The notes under the pieces: generated by a model
Told to the model about the DNA's origin: nothing
Databases searched by the model: none
Seen by the model: the letters and a program-made list of their open reading frames with translations, nothing else
Shown here: piece after piece, positions 19,192-27,065 of the stretch
Layout: every line of letters begins with the position of its first letter
Position numbering within the stretch: the stretch's first letter is position 1
Origin: Afipia carboxidovorans OM5
GTDB lineage: Bacteria > Pseudomonadota > Alphaproteobacteria > Rhizobiales > Xanthobacteraceae
DNA length: 64,000 nt
Assembly: GCF_000218565.1 (NCBI RefSeq)
Contig: NC_015684.1
Coordinates: forward strand, 2,108,001-2,172,000
Direction of reading: 5' to 3'
Translations under genes and position numbers: made by a program

Positions 19192-19303
19192 CGTCATTCC
19201 GGGACGCGCGCATTTGCGCGCGAACCCGGAATCTCCGAATGGCTTCGGACAAATCCTTCGAGATTCCGGATCAGCCCGCTGCGCGACCTGTCCGGAATGA
19301 CCG
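19192..19303. repeat. Intergenic palindromic repeat (GTCATTCCGG type)
   Basis: Starts CGTCATTCCGGGACGCGCG and ends CCGGAATGACCG, so its outer arms form a long imperfect inverted repeat, with inner hairpins CGCGCGCATTTGCGCGCG and GATTCCGGATC-type arms. This is the second kind of dispersed palindromic repeat usual in Bradyrhizobiaceae. It fills the gap between the convergent cysteine synthase and aapP genes and may also act as a terminator. Confidence 0.75.
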
Positions 19304-19315
19304 TGTCGCGGATAC

Positions 19316-20056
19316 TCACCGCAAAATCTGACTCAAGAACAGCTTCGTCCGCTCATGGCGCGGGTGGCTGAAAAACTCGTCCGGCGCGTTGACTTCGATC
19401 ACCTGCCCCATATCCATGAACACCACGCGGTCGGCGACCTCGCGGGCAAACCCCATTTCATGCGTGACGACCAGCATGGTCATGCCGTCATTGGCGAGGT
19501 CGACGATGGTGTCGAGCACCTCCTTGACCATTTCCGGATCGAGCGCCGAGGTCGGCTCGTCGAACAGCATCACCTTCGGATTCATCGTCAGCGCACGCGC
19601 AATCGCCACGCGCTGCTGCTGGCCGCCGGAAATCTGCCCCGGATATTTGTGCGCCTGTTCGGGAATCCGTACCCGTTCGAGATAACGCATCGCCGCCGCC
19701 TCGGCCTCTTTCTGCGGCATATTGCGAACCCAGATCGGCGCCAGCGTGCAGTTCTCCAGCACGGTCAGATGCGGAAACAGATTGAAGCTCTGGAACACCA
19801 TGCCGATCTCGCGGCGGACTTCGTCGACACGCTTGAGGTTGGGGCCAAGCTCGATGCCGTCGACGGTAACGGTTCCTTCCTGAAATTCTTCCAGCGCATT
19901 GATGCAGCGGATCAACGTCGATTTGCCCGAACCCGACGGCCCGCAGATCACGATCCGCTCCCGCCGCGCGACGGACAGATCGATATCGCGCAGAACGTGG
20001 AAAGCGCCGAACCATTTGTTCAGCTTCTCGATGCGGATGATCGGATCGGCGGCCAT
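19316..20056 (-). CDS. aapP: General L-amino acid ABC transporter, ATP-binding protein
   Basis: 246 residues. Walker A GPSGSGKST, Q-loop MVFQSFNLFPHLTVLENC, signature SGGQQQRVAIARAL, Walker B VMLFDEPTSALDPE and H-loop VTHEMGFAREV are all intact, as in the polar amino acid (GlnQ/HisP) group. The ATG at 20056 (MAADPIIRIEKLNKWFG) is the true start; an apparent longer frame upstream is only the permease gene read in another frame. Last gene of aapJQMP, 11 bases after aapM. Powers broad uptake of L-amino acids. Confidence 0.95.
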   Translation of the reverse strand: MAADPIIRIEKLNKWFGAFHVLRDIDLSVARRERIVICGPSGSGKSTLIRCINALEEFQEGTVTVDGIELGPNLKRVDEVRREIGMVFQSFNLFPHLTVLENCTLAPIWVRNMPQKEAEAAAMRYLERVRIPEQAHKYPGQISGGQQQRVAIARALTMNPKVMLFDEPTSALDPEMVKEVLDTIVDLANDGMTMLVVTHEMGFAREVADRVVFMDMGQVIEVNAPDEFFSHPRHERTKLFLSQILR

Positions 20057-20067
20057 ACAAACTCCGG

Positions 20068-21432
20068 TTAGCGGCGGTGCGGATCGAGGCGGCGCTCGAC
20101 GAACAACGAATAACGCGACATCGCAAAGCAGCCTATCCAGTAGATGATGCCGGTGAAAGCAAAGCCGGTGAACAGCGTCGTCGGCGTCGCCCAGACGGGA
20201 TCGGCAAATGTCGCACGCAACTGGCCGAGCAAATCGAACAGCGCGACGATGAGAACGAGCGTGGTGTCCTTGAACAGCGCGATGAAACTGTTGACGAGGC
20301 TTGGAATGACATGCCGCAGCGCCTGCGGCAGCACGATAAGGCCGGTCGTCTTCCAGTAAGACAGGCCAAGCGCATTCGCCGCCTCGCGTTGTCCGCGCGG
20401 GATCGCGAGCAGCCCGCCGCGAATGACTTCGGCGTTGTAGGCGCCCGCGAACAGCGCAATGCCGACCAGCACGCGCACCAGCGCGTCGATGGTGAAATCG
20501 CCCGGCAGAAACAGCGGCAGCATGTAGGTCGCGAAGAACAGCACGGTAATCAGCGGCACGCCGCGCCAGAATTCGATGAACATCACCGAGAAGGCGCGCA
20601 GCAGCGGAATGCGCGAGGTACGCCCGAGCGCAAGCGCAATGCCGACCGGCATCGACGCGACAATGCCGGTGACGGAGACAACGAGCGTCACCAGCAGGCC
20701 GCCCCATTGCCGCGTATCGACAATCGGCAGCCCGCCCTGATCGAGCCGCAGCGCGACGATGACGACGGCAATCCCGGCGAACGTCAGTGCGGATGACAGC
20801 GCGGCGCGCCGACCGTTCGGCCAGCCGCCGCCAAACCACAGCATGGCCATCGTGACGAACGCCGCCGTCATGCTGAAGTCGAACCAGAAGCGCGTGAGCG
20901 AGGGTGTCCACGCCGCGCCGAACAATTCGGCGATCCAGTAGAACGCGAAGCCGTCGAGCCCGCCGCCATGGAGCAGGAAGAAGGCGAGGAACGGGAACGC
21001 GATGAAGAACAATGCGGCGTTGAGCGCCTTGTGCGGGATTTTCGGCACCAGTAGCGGCGCGAGCAACAGCACGGCCAGCGCAAATGTCAGATTGGCGCGC
21101 CAGCGCTGATCCTCGGGATAGAAGCCGTAGATCAGCTGCGTGAACTTCGCCTGGATGAACGGCCAGCACGCGCCGACCGGATGGCCTGCGTTTTCCGCGA
21201 GGCAAGCAGTGCGGTCGCTGCCCTGCCACACCGCATCGATAAACAGAAAGCGGATGGTCGGTACCAGCAACAACCACAACACCACCGCGCTGATCAACGT
21301 CAGAAGAATGTTGGTCGGCGAATTGAACAGCCGCGTGCGCATCAAGCCGATGATGCCGGTGGTGACGACCGGCGGCTGCCGCTCGGGAGCGAGCGCGCCA
21401 CGCACGAAGTTCGTGTCGGTGCCATTGCTCAT
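20068..21432 (-). CDS. aapM: General L-amino acid ABC transporter, permease AapM
   Basis: 454 residues with many hydrophobic helices. The N-terminal half has extra membrane segments beyond the usual five; the C-terminal half is the His/Glu/Gln permease domain, with the EAA-type coupling loop EVIRGGLLAIPRGQREAANALGLSYW and PQALRHVIPSLVNSFIALFKDTTLV. Its first four bases overlap the stop of aapQ (ATGA). The long N-terminal part with the loop containing two Cys (TACLAENAGHPVGACW) is typical of AapM rather than GlnP. Confidence 0.94.
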   Translation of the reverse strand: MSNGTDTNFVRGALAPERQPPVVTTGIIGLMRTRLFNSPTNILLTLISAVVLWLLLVPTIRFLFIDAVWQGSDRTACLAENAGHPVGACWPFIQAKFTQLIYGFYPEDQRWRANLTFALAVLLLAPLLVPKIPHKALNAALFFIAFPFLAFFLLHGGGLDGFAFYWIAELFGAAWTPSLTRFWFDFSMTAAFVTMAMLWFGGGWPNGRRAALSSALTFAGIAVVIVALRLDQGGLPIVDTRQWGGLLVTLVVSVTGIVASMPVGIALALGRTSRIPLLRAFSVMFIEFWRGVPLITVLFFATYMLPLFLPGDFTIDALVRVLVGIALFAGAYNAEVIRGGLLAIPRGQREAANALGLSYWKTTGLIVLPQALRHVIPSLVNSFIALFKDTTLVLIVALFDLLGQLRATFADPVWATPTTLFTGFAFTGIIYWIGCFAMSRYSLFVERRLDPHRR

Positions 21433-22640
21433 GCGCGCAGGCTCCGGTCGATACGCCAGCCGTAGAAATTCATGATCGCGCTCGTCACCAGCGAGATCGC
21501 GAGATAGACCGCCATCGTCATGGCAATGATCTCGACCGCCTGCCCGGTCTGGCTCAGCGCCGTGCCTGCGAACACCGAGAACAGGTCGGGATAGCCGATC
21601 GCGACCGCGAGCGAGGAGTTCTTGATGAGGTTGAGATACTGATTGGTCAGTGGCGGCAGGATGACCCGCATCGCCTGCGGAATAATGACGAGCCGCAGGA
21701 TCGCCCCGCGCGACAGGCCGAGCGAGGCGCCCGCCTCCGTCTGCCCCTTCGGCACCGCCAAGAGACCGCCGCGCACCACTTCCGCAATGAAGGCTGCGGT
21801 GTAGGTCGACAGCGAAATCGCAAGCGCAACAAGCTCCGTCGTGATCCGCATGCCGCCCGCAAAGTTGAAGCCGCGCAGCACGGGCATATCGAACCGCACT
21901 GGTGCGCCGAACAGCACGATGCTGAGAAGCGGCAGCCCGATGAGAAGCACCAGCACGAACGGCCAGATGCGCAGCCGCTCACCTCGGCGATAAAGCCGCC
22001 GCCGCGCGACAATCACCATCGCCAGCGAGGCGATGATCGCAACGACAATCGCCACCATGAAAACACGAGCGCCGGGCTCAGCCAGCATCTGCGGCACCAC
22101 GAAGCCGCGATTGTTGAGGAATGCGACGCCGAACACCGACAGACTCTGGCGCGGGTTTGGCAGCGCAGCCAGCACAGCGAGATACCAGAACAGCAGTTGA
22201 AACAAGAGCGGCAGGTTGCGGATCACTTCGACATAACCGGCGGCAAGCCGCGCCAGCAGCCAGTTCGGCGACAGCCGCGCGATCGCGACCGCAAAGCCGA
22301 TCACGGTCGCAAACACGATGCCGATTGCGGAGACGAGCAGCGTGTTGAGCAGGCCGACCTCAAACACCCGAAAGTAGCTGTCGGCTTCCGAGTAGGAAAT
22401 CAGCGCCTGACTGACGCCGAAGCCTGCCGAACTCGACAGGAAGCCGAAGCCCGATGCGACGCGCTGCGCCTGCAGGTTCGCCTGCGCGTTGGTGACGATG
22501 TCGTAAGCGAGCCACGCGAGCAGCGCCGCGAACACGACCTGCCCGACCATGCCCTTCCAGCCGGTGCCACCGGACAGGATGCGCGAGAGGCGCGCGAGTG
22601 GCCGGAACGGAGGCGGACGCGGCGCGGCTGCCATCGTCAC
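21429..22640 (-). CDS. aapQ: General L-amino acid ABC transporter, permease AapQ
   Basis: 403 residues, again a long permease for this family, with the coupling loop AEVVRGGLLAVPKGQTEAGASLGLSRG and PQAMRVILPPLTNQYLNLIKNSSLAVAIGYPDLFSV. Starts could be the GTG at 22640 or the ATG at 22634, six bases apart; neither changes the protein in a meaningful way. It follows aapJ by 10 bases and overlaps aapM by 4. Forms the inner-membrane heterodimer with AapM. Confidence 0.94.
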   Translation of the reverse strand: MTMAAAPRPPPFRPLARLSRILSGGTGWKGMVGQVVFAALLAWLAYDIVTNAQANLQAQRVASGFGFLSSSAGFGVSQALISYSEADSYFRVFEVGLLNTLLVSAIGIVFATVIGFAVAIARLSPNWLLARLAAGYVEVIRNLPLLFQLLFWYLAVLAALPNPRQSLSVFGVAFLNNRGFVVPQMLAEPGARVFMVAIVVAIIASLAMVIVARRRLYRRGERLRIWPFVLVLLIGLPLLSIVLFGAPVRFDMPVLRGFNFAGGMRITTELVALAISLSTYTAAFIAEVVRGGLLAVPKGQTEAGASLGLSRGAILRLVIIPQAMRVILPPLTNQYLNLIKNSSLAVAIGYPDLFSVFAGTALSQTGQAVEIIAMTMAVYLAISLVTSAIMNFYGWRIDRSLRA

Positions 22641-22650
22641 CGTCCGCAGA

Positions 22651-23667
22651 TCAGCGGACTGGCGGCGCGTACTGGATGCCGCCCTGATTCCAGAGCTTGT
22701 TCAGTCCGCGCGAGATCCGCAGCTTGGAGCCGGCACCGACGTTCCGATCGAACGACTCGCCGTAATTGCCGACCGCCTTCACGATCCGCACCACCCAATC
22801 CTTGGTGAGGCCGAGTTGCTCGCCGAAATTGCCGTCGGAGCCAAGCAGCCGCGCAATCTCCGGCTTGTTGGACTTCACCATGTCGCCGACGTTCTTCTGC
22901 GTCACCGCAAGCTCCTCGGCGTTGAGAAGCGCGAACAGCGTCCACTTCACGATGTCGAACCACTGGTCGTCGCCGTGACGAACCACCGGCCCGAGCGGTT
23001 CCTTGGAGATGATGTCCGGCAGCACCGCATGATCGTCCGGCACGGTGAGCTTCAGGCGTTCGGCATAAAGCTGCGAGACGTCGGAGGTGAATGCATCGCA
23101 GCGGCCGGATTCATAAGCCTTCATGGTTTCGTCGGCGGTCGCGAACGCCACCACTTCATATTTCATTCCGTTGGCGCGGAAGTAATCTGCAAGGTTCTGC
23201 TCGTTGGTGGTGCCGGTCTGCACACAGACCGATGCGCCGTTGAGTTCGAGCGCCGAGTTCACCTTCAGCGACTTGCGGACCAGAAAGCCCTGCCCGTCGT
23301 AATACATCACCGCAGTGAAGTTCAGCCCGAGCGAGGTATCGCGCGACATGCTCCATGTCGTGTTGCGCGACAGCACATCGATCTCGCCCGACTGCAGCGC
23401 CGTGAAGCGATCCTTGGCGGAGAGCGGAACGAATTTCACCTTGAGCGGGTCGTTGAAAATTGCAGCAGACAGCGCCCGGCAGAAGTCGACATCGAGGCCG
23501 CTCCATTTGCCGGTGTCGTCGGGCGCGGAAAAGCCGGGCAAGCCCTGGCTGACGCCGCAGCTCAGCACGCCGCGGTCCTTGATCGTCTTCAGCGTCTGCG
23601 CACTTGCCGGCGCAAGACCTCCGACGATCAGCGAGGTCATCACGATACCGAACCATCCATATTTCAT
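22651..23667 (-). CDS. aapJ: General L-amino acid ABC transporter, periplasmic binding protein
   Basis: 338 residues from the ATG at 23667, which has GAAAGG upstream and begins a classic signal peptide (MKYGWFGIVMTSLIVGGLAPASAQ). The mature part starts with TLKTIKDRGVLSCGVSQGLPGFSAPDDTGKWSGLDVDFCRA, the SBP_bac_3 pattern of AapJ. It binds amino acids in the periplasm for AapQMP. First gene of the operon and divergent from the cystathionine beta-lyase gene, so the gap 23668-23829 carries promoters for both. Confidence 0.95.
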   Translation of the reverse strand: MKYGWFGIVMTSLIVGGLAPASAQTLKTIKDRGVLSCGVSQGLPGFSAPDDTGKWSGLDVDFCRALSAAIFNDPLKVKFVPLSAKDRFTALQSGEIDVLSRNTTWSMSRDTSLGLNFTAVMYYDGQGFLVRKSLKVNSALELNGASVCVQTGTTNEQNLADYFRANGMKYEVVAFATADETMKAYESGRCDAFTSDVSQLYAERLKLTVPDDHAVLPDIISKEPLGPVVRHGDDQWFDIVKWTLFALLNAEELAVTQKNVGDMVKSNKPEIARLLGSDGNFGEQLGLTKDWVVRIVKAVGNYGESFDRNVGAGSKLRISRGLNKLWNQGGIQYAPPVR

Positions 23668-23829
23668 GAAAAGACCTTTCCGGCTGTGAAACGCGCCCGT
23701 CCCTGATACACGTCTCCGCACGGCTGGCCAATATCCGGCCCCTGCCCGTCCACGGGGCATCCCGGCGCGAATTTCCGCAGGTTCATGCGGGGGTTGACCT
23801 TTGTTGCGGCGGACGCCTTATTGCATGCG

Positions 23830-25029
23830 ATGAAAACCCCGTCCGGCACAAAACCTCCCCGCCACCGCACCGCAACGACCCTCGTGACCGCGGGGCGCGA
23901 CACGGCAGCGCAGCGCGGCTTTATCAATCCGCCCGTGGTGCGTGGCTCGACGGTGCTCTATCCGACCGCCGCGGATATCCATGCCCATCGCGGCGAATAT
24001 CAATATGGCCGCCACGGAACACCGACCACCAAGGCGCTGCGCGAGGCGCTGATGGCGCTCGAAGGCGACAATTGCGCCGGCGTCGGTCTTGCGCCTTCCG
24101 GCGTCGCCGCCATCACCACCGCGCTGCTTGCCGTTTTGAAGGCAGGCGATCACCTTCTGGTGACCGACAATGCCTATCGCCCGACGCGCTCGTTCTGCGA
24201 CGGCATGCTGGCGCGCTACGGCGTCGAGACGACCTATTTCGATCCCTTGATCGGCAGCGGCATTGCGACGCTGTTCAAGCCCAACACCCGCGCCGTGCTC
24301 GTCGAGGCCCCGGGTTCGCAGTCCTTCGAGATGAGCGACATTCCCGCGATTGCCGGGATCGCCCACAGCAAGGGCGCGCTGGTGATCGACGACAACACCT
24401 GGGCGACGCCACTCTATCATCGCTCGCTCGATCAGGGCGTGGACATTTCGATTCAAGCCGCGACGAAATATATCGGAGGCCACTCCGACATCATGTTCGG
24501 CACCATCGCCGCCAACAAGGTCGGATGGCCACTGGTGCTGGACTCGATCCGCCTGCTCGGCGTCTGCTGCGGACCCGACGATGTGTTTCTTGCACTGCGG
24601 GGTCTGCGCACACTCAAGGTGCGACTCGCGCAACATCAGGCGTCCGCGCTCGCAATGGCGAAATGGTTCGCGGCACGGCCGGAAGTGGATCGTGTGCTCT
24701 ATCCCGCGCTTGAGAGCGATCCCGGTCATGCGATCTGGAAACGCGACTTCACCGGCGCGAGCGGCCTTTTCAGTGTCGTACTGAAACCGACGACGGCGAA
24801 AGCGGTCGATGCGTTCCTCGATACGCTCACGCTGTTCGGCATGGGCTATTCGTGGGGCGGGTTTGAAAGCCTCGTCGTGCCGTTCGACTGCAGCGAATAT
24901 CGTACGGCAACAGCATGGGCGCCGGGCGGACCGACGCTGCGCCTGCATATCGGGCTTGAAGATCTCGACGACCTCAAGGCCGATCTCGAGAACGGCTTTG
25001 CCGCCTTCAACGCCGCGCGTCAGGTCTAA
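23830..25029 (+). CDS. metC: Cystathionine beta-lyase (Cys/Met metabolism PLP enzyme)
   Basis: 399 residues of the Cys/Met gamma-family, fold type I. The PLP lysine is in QAATKYIGGHSDIMFG; ETTYFDPLIG and IDDNTWATPLYHRSLDQGVD are family landmarks, and the C-terminal MGYSWGGFESLV is typical of MetC, the enzyme that cleaves cystathionine to homocysteine. The ATG at 23830 starts the conserved region; an ATG at 23785 would add 15 residues. A possible TTGACC/TTATTG promoter at 23794-23823 would make the 23830 start almost leaderless. Divergent from aapJ. Confidence 0.88.
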   Translation: MKTPSGTKPPRHRTATTLVTAGRDTAAQRGFINPPVVRGSTVLYPTAADIHAHRGEYQYGRHGTPTTKALREALMALEGDNCAGVGLAPSGVAAITTALLAVLKAGDHLLVTDNAYRPTRSFCDGMLARYGVETTYFDPLIGSGIATLFKPNTRAVLVEAPGSQSFEMSDIPAIAGIAHSKGALVIDDNTWATPLYHRSLDQGVDISIQAATKYIGGHSDIMFGTIAANKVGWPLVLDSIRLLGVCCGPDDVFLALRGLRTLKVRLAQHQASALAMAKWFAARPEVDRVLYPALESDPGHAIWKRDFTGASGLFSVVLKPTTAKAVDAFLDTLTLFGMGYSWGGFESLVVPFDCSEYRTATAWAPGGPTLRLHIGLEDLDDLKADLENGFAAFNAARQV

Positions 25030-25080
25030 AGCGTTTTCAAGCGAAGTGGAAACCGGTTCGCGTGAAGAAAACGCGTCAAA
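25030..25080. repeat. Dispersed repeat with GCGTTTTC/GAAAACGC arms
   Basis: Starts AGCGTTTTCAAGCGAAGTGG and continues through ACCGGTTCGCGTGAAG to GAAAACGCGTCAAA. The arms at 25031-25038 and 25067-25074 are fully complementary. It matches, from memory, a short conserved repeat scattered between genes in Bradyrhizobiaceae. Sitting between convergent genes it may help end transcription. Confidence 0.65.
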
Positions 25081-25083
25081 GCT

Positions 25084-25422
25084 CTAATTATCGAGCGTCT
25101 TCGAGGCGCGCGCGCGATTCTTCAAAATCAGCATGATGTTGCGGATGTAGATCACGGTCGCGAGCGACTGGCCGAGGATGATGATCGGCTCACGCTTGGC
25201 GATGCCGTAGATCAGCGTCATCACGCCGCCGCCCATCGAGAAGAACCAGAACGCCATCGGCACCACGCTCTGCCCGGCGCGTTCGCTCGAAATCCACTGC
25301 ACGAGGAAACGCGCGGTGAACAGAAGCTGCGCGATGAGCCCGAACGCCAGCCAGAAATCAAACTTGGCGACGAACACATCGTACAGATAATCGTGAAACG
25401 CCTGGCCGAACTGGATCAGCAT
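25084..25422 (-). CDS. LAB_N (lipid-A-disaccharide synthase N-terminal-like) membrane protein
   Basis: 112 residues from the ATG at 25422. At least three hydrophobic segments (FWLAFGLIAQLLFTARFLVQW, MAFWFFSMGGGVMTLIYGI, PIIILGQSLATVIYIRNIMLI) match the small LAB_N domain found alone next to polyprenyl-phosphate sugar transferases. The start overlaps the stop of the glycosyltransferase gene (TGATG). The first 28 residues of the longer frame to 25506 are that gene's coding sequence in another frame. Probable role: helping flip or modify a lipid-linked sugar used on lipid A; this is inferred from neighbours. Confidence 0.85.
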   Translation of the reverse strand: MLIQFGQAFHDYLYDVFVAKFDFWLAFGLIAQLLFTARFLVQWISSERAGQSVVPMAFWFFSMGGGVMTLIYGIAKREPIIILGQSLATVIYIRNIMLILKNRARASKTLDN

Positions 25423-26177
25423 CAGCGAACCTCGGTCGCCACCGGTTTTGACTTCTTGCGATGGATCAGCCACCATACCCCGGCGAGGTCCATCACGCCG
25501 ACCCATAGCCGGTCAAAGAAGCCGTAATTGGACACGCCCGAGCGGCGCGGCCGGTCGATCACATCGACATAGACGATGTCATAGCCCTCGCGGCGCACCA
25601 GCGCCGGGAGAAACCGATGCAGCCCGTCGAAATAAGGCAGCGCCAGAAACACCTCGCGGCGAAAGCCTTTCAGCCCGCAACCGGTGTCGCGGGTGCCGTC
25701 CTTGAGGATGGCGTTGCGCACGGCGTTGGCGACACGCGACTGCCATTTCTTGAACGTCGTGTCCTGCCGGCCGACCCTTTGCCCGGCCGCAAGCCCGACT
25801 TTGCCCTCGCCCTGCTCGATCGCGAGGATCAGCGCGGGAAGAAATGCGGGATTGTTCTGCCCGTCGCCGTCGAGCGTCACGACGATCGCGCCACGCGCCG
25901 CGCGCACGCCGGTCCGCACCGCAGCCGACTGACCGGCCGATTTCTCATGGCGGATCTGGCGAAGGTTGTTCCGCCCCTGCGCACGCTGCGCCAACCGATC
26001 GCCTGTGCCATCAGTGGAGCCGTCGTTGACGTAGATGATCTCGTAGGGCCACTGCTTGCCGAGCGCGGTGTCGATCTCGTCGATCAGCGGCCCGATATTG
26101 TTTTCCTCGTTACGGACAGGGACGACAACCGATACCGCCGGTTCGACGCTGCTCACGGATGGCAATGTTTCGATCAT
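25422..26177 (-). CDS. Glycosyltransferase family 2 (dolichyl-phosphate-mannose-synthase-like)
   Basis: 251 residues from the ATG at 26177, which has AAGGA five bases upstream (an upstream GTG at 26195 adds six). GT-A fold motifs: VSVVVPVRNEENNIGPLI, YVNDGSTDGT, and the metal-binding LDGDGQNNP. There is a GCGLKGFRREVF segment, and the C-terminal WWLIHRKKSKP is not a long membrane tail, unlike ArnC. Expected to load a sugar onto undecaprenyl or similar phosphate. It forms a translationally coupled pair with the LAB_N gene and shares a cluster with an ArnT-like transferase. The identity of the sugar (for example galacturonic acid or mannose) is not visible. Confidence 0.88.
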   Translation of the reverse strand: MIETLPSVSSVEPAVSVVVPVRNEENNIGPLIDEIDTALGKQWPYEIIYVNDGSTDGTGDRLAQRAQGRNNLRQIRHEKSAGQSAAVRTGVRAARGAIVVTLDGDGQNNPAFLPALILAIEQGEGKVGLAAGQRVGRQDTTFKKWQSRVANAVRNAILKDGTRDTGCGLKGFRREVFLALPYFDGLHRFLPALVRREGYDIVYVDVIDRPRRSGVSNYGFFDRLWVGVMDLAGVWWLIHRKKSKPVATEVR

Positions 26178-26261
26178 CGTTCCTTGCTCCGGCACCGCCT
26201 ACGCCGGGCGGCCCGCATGTCCGGCGCTTTTATGAGCCGTAACGCCCGCGGGCAACCCCCT

Positions 26262-27041
26262 TCAAGCGACGGCCTGCCCTTCGGATACCGGCTTGACGGC
26301 ACCATCCGGGCCGATTGTGAAGATGAGATTGCGGGCGGCAAACCAGTAACGCACCGCCATTGCGCCGATGATGCCGACAATGGCACCGGCAAGTACGTCG
26401 CTTGGGTGATGCGCGAGCAGAACGAGGCGGCTCACCGCAATCAGCCCCGCATAGACCCACATCAGCACCGCCCATCGTGGCGCCAGCGCCGACACCGCGA
26501 AAGCCAACGCGAACGCCGTGATCGCGTGGCCGGACGGCAGGCTTGCATAGGCCTCGGTCCAGGCGAACGGATTATAATGAAACGCGTCAGGTGCGCCGCC
26601 GACGAACGGCCGCCCGCGCCCGATCACGCCTTTCAGGATTTCGCCGATCATTGCAGGGACCGCGCCCGCGAGGAACAGAAAGGCCAGCCGCCCGGAAAGG
26701 CCGAGCATCCGGGCTGCCGCCTGCCCTTTCAGGACCATGCTTACAAGAACTGCAGCGCAGGTGCCGGCGCCGAGCACCGTCAGGACATAACGCGTCTTGC
26801 CGAAGTCGGTGATGATGCGGACCGGCCATAGCGAGGAGGTGCCGCGCGGCGGCATCAGGCGGATTTCCGGCACATCGATGACGGCCATCAGCGCCAGCAG
26901 CGCGATCCCGCCAAGCGTCACCGCCCACAGTGTATGACGTGCAAGCCTGCGCCGGGCCGCAAAGCGATGCTCATGCGCGGGCGGCCCGAACAGCCGCGCC
27001 ACGCCACGCGAGGCAGTCGCCATGGTGTGCGAGAGGTTCAT
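26262..27041 (-). CDS. PAP2-family membrane phosphatase
   Basis: 259 residues with several membrane helices. All three acid phosphatase motifs are present: KGVIGRGRP, the PSGH box in SLPSGHAITAF, and SRLVLLAHHPSD. Related enzymes remove phosphate from lipid A, undecaprenyl pyrophosphate or phosphatidic acid, at the periplasmic face. Placed between the ArnT-like gene and the polyprenyl-phosphate glycosyltransferase on the same strand, it may be a lipid A phosphatase that clears a site for sugar addition or a recycler of the carrier lipid. ATG at 27041 or 27023 possible. Confidence 0.85.
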   Translation of the reverse strand: MNLSHTMATASRGVARLFGPPAHEHRFAARRRLARHTLWAVTLGGIALLALMAVIDVPEIRLMPPRGTSSLWPVRIITDFGKTRYVLTVLGAGTCAAVLVSMVLKGQAAARMLGLSGRLAFLFLAGAVPAMIGEILKGVIGRGRPFVGGAPDAFHYNPFAWTEAYASLPSGHAITAFALAFAVSALAPRWAVLMWVYAGLIAVSRLVLLAHHPSDVLAGAIVGIIGAMAVRYWFAARNLIFTIGPDGAVKPVSEGQAVA

Positions 27042-27065
27042 GAGCGAAGGCGGCGCGCCGTCACG

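Noticed and set aside
19316..21277. A 653-codon frame that looks like a fusion of aapP with an Arg-rich N-terminus.
   Set aside because: The first two thirds are the aapM gene read in another frame; aapP has its own ATG at 20056 and AapM is intact.
23668..23829. Possible SAM-II riboswitch before the cystathionine beta-lyase gene.
   Set aside because: The region does not show the SAM-II pseudoknot pattern, and the gene may start almost at the transcript start.
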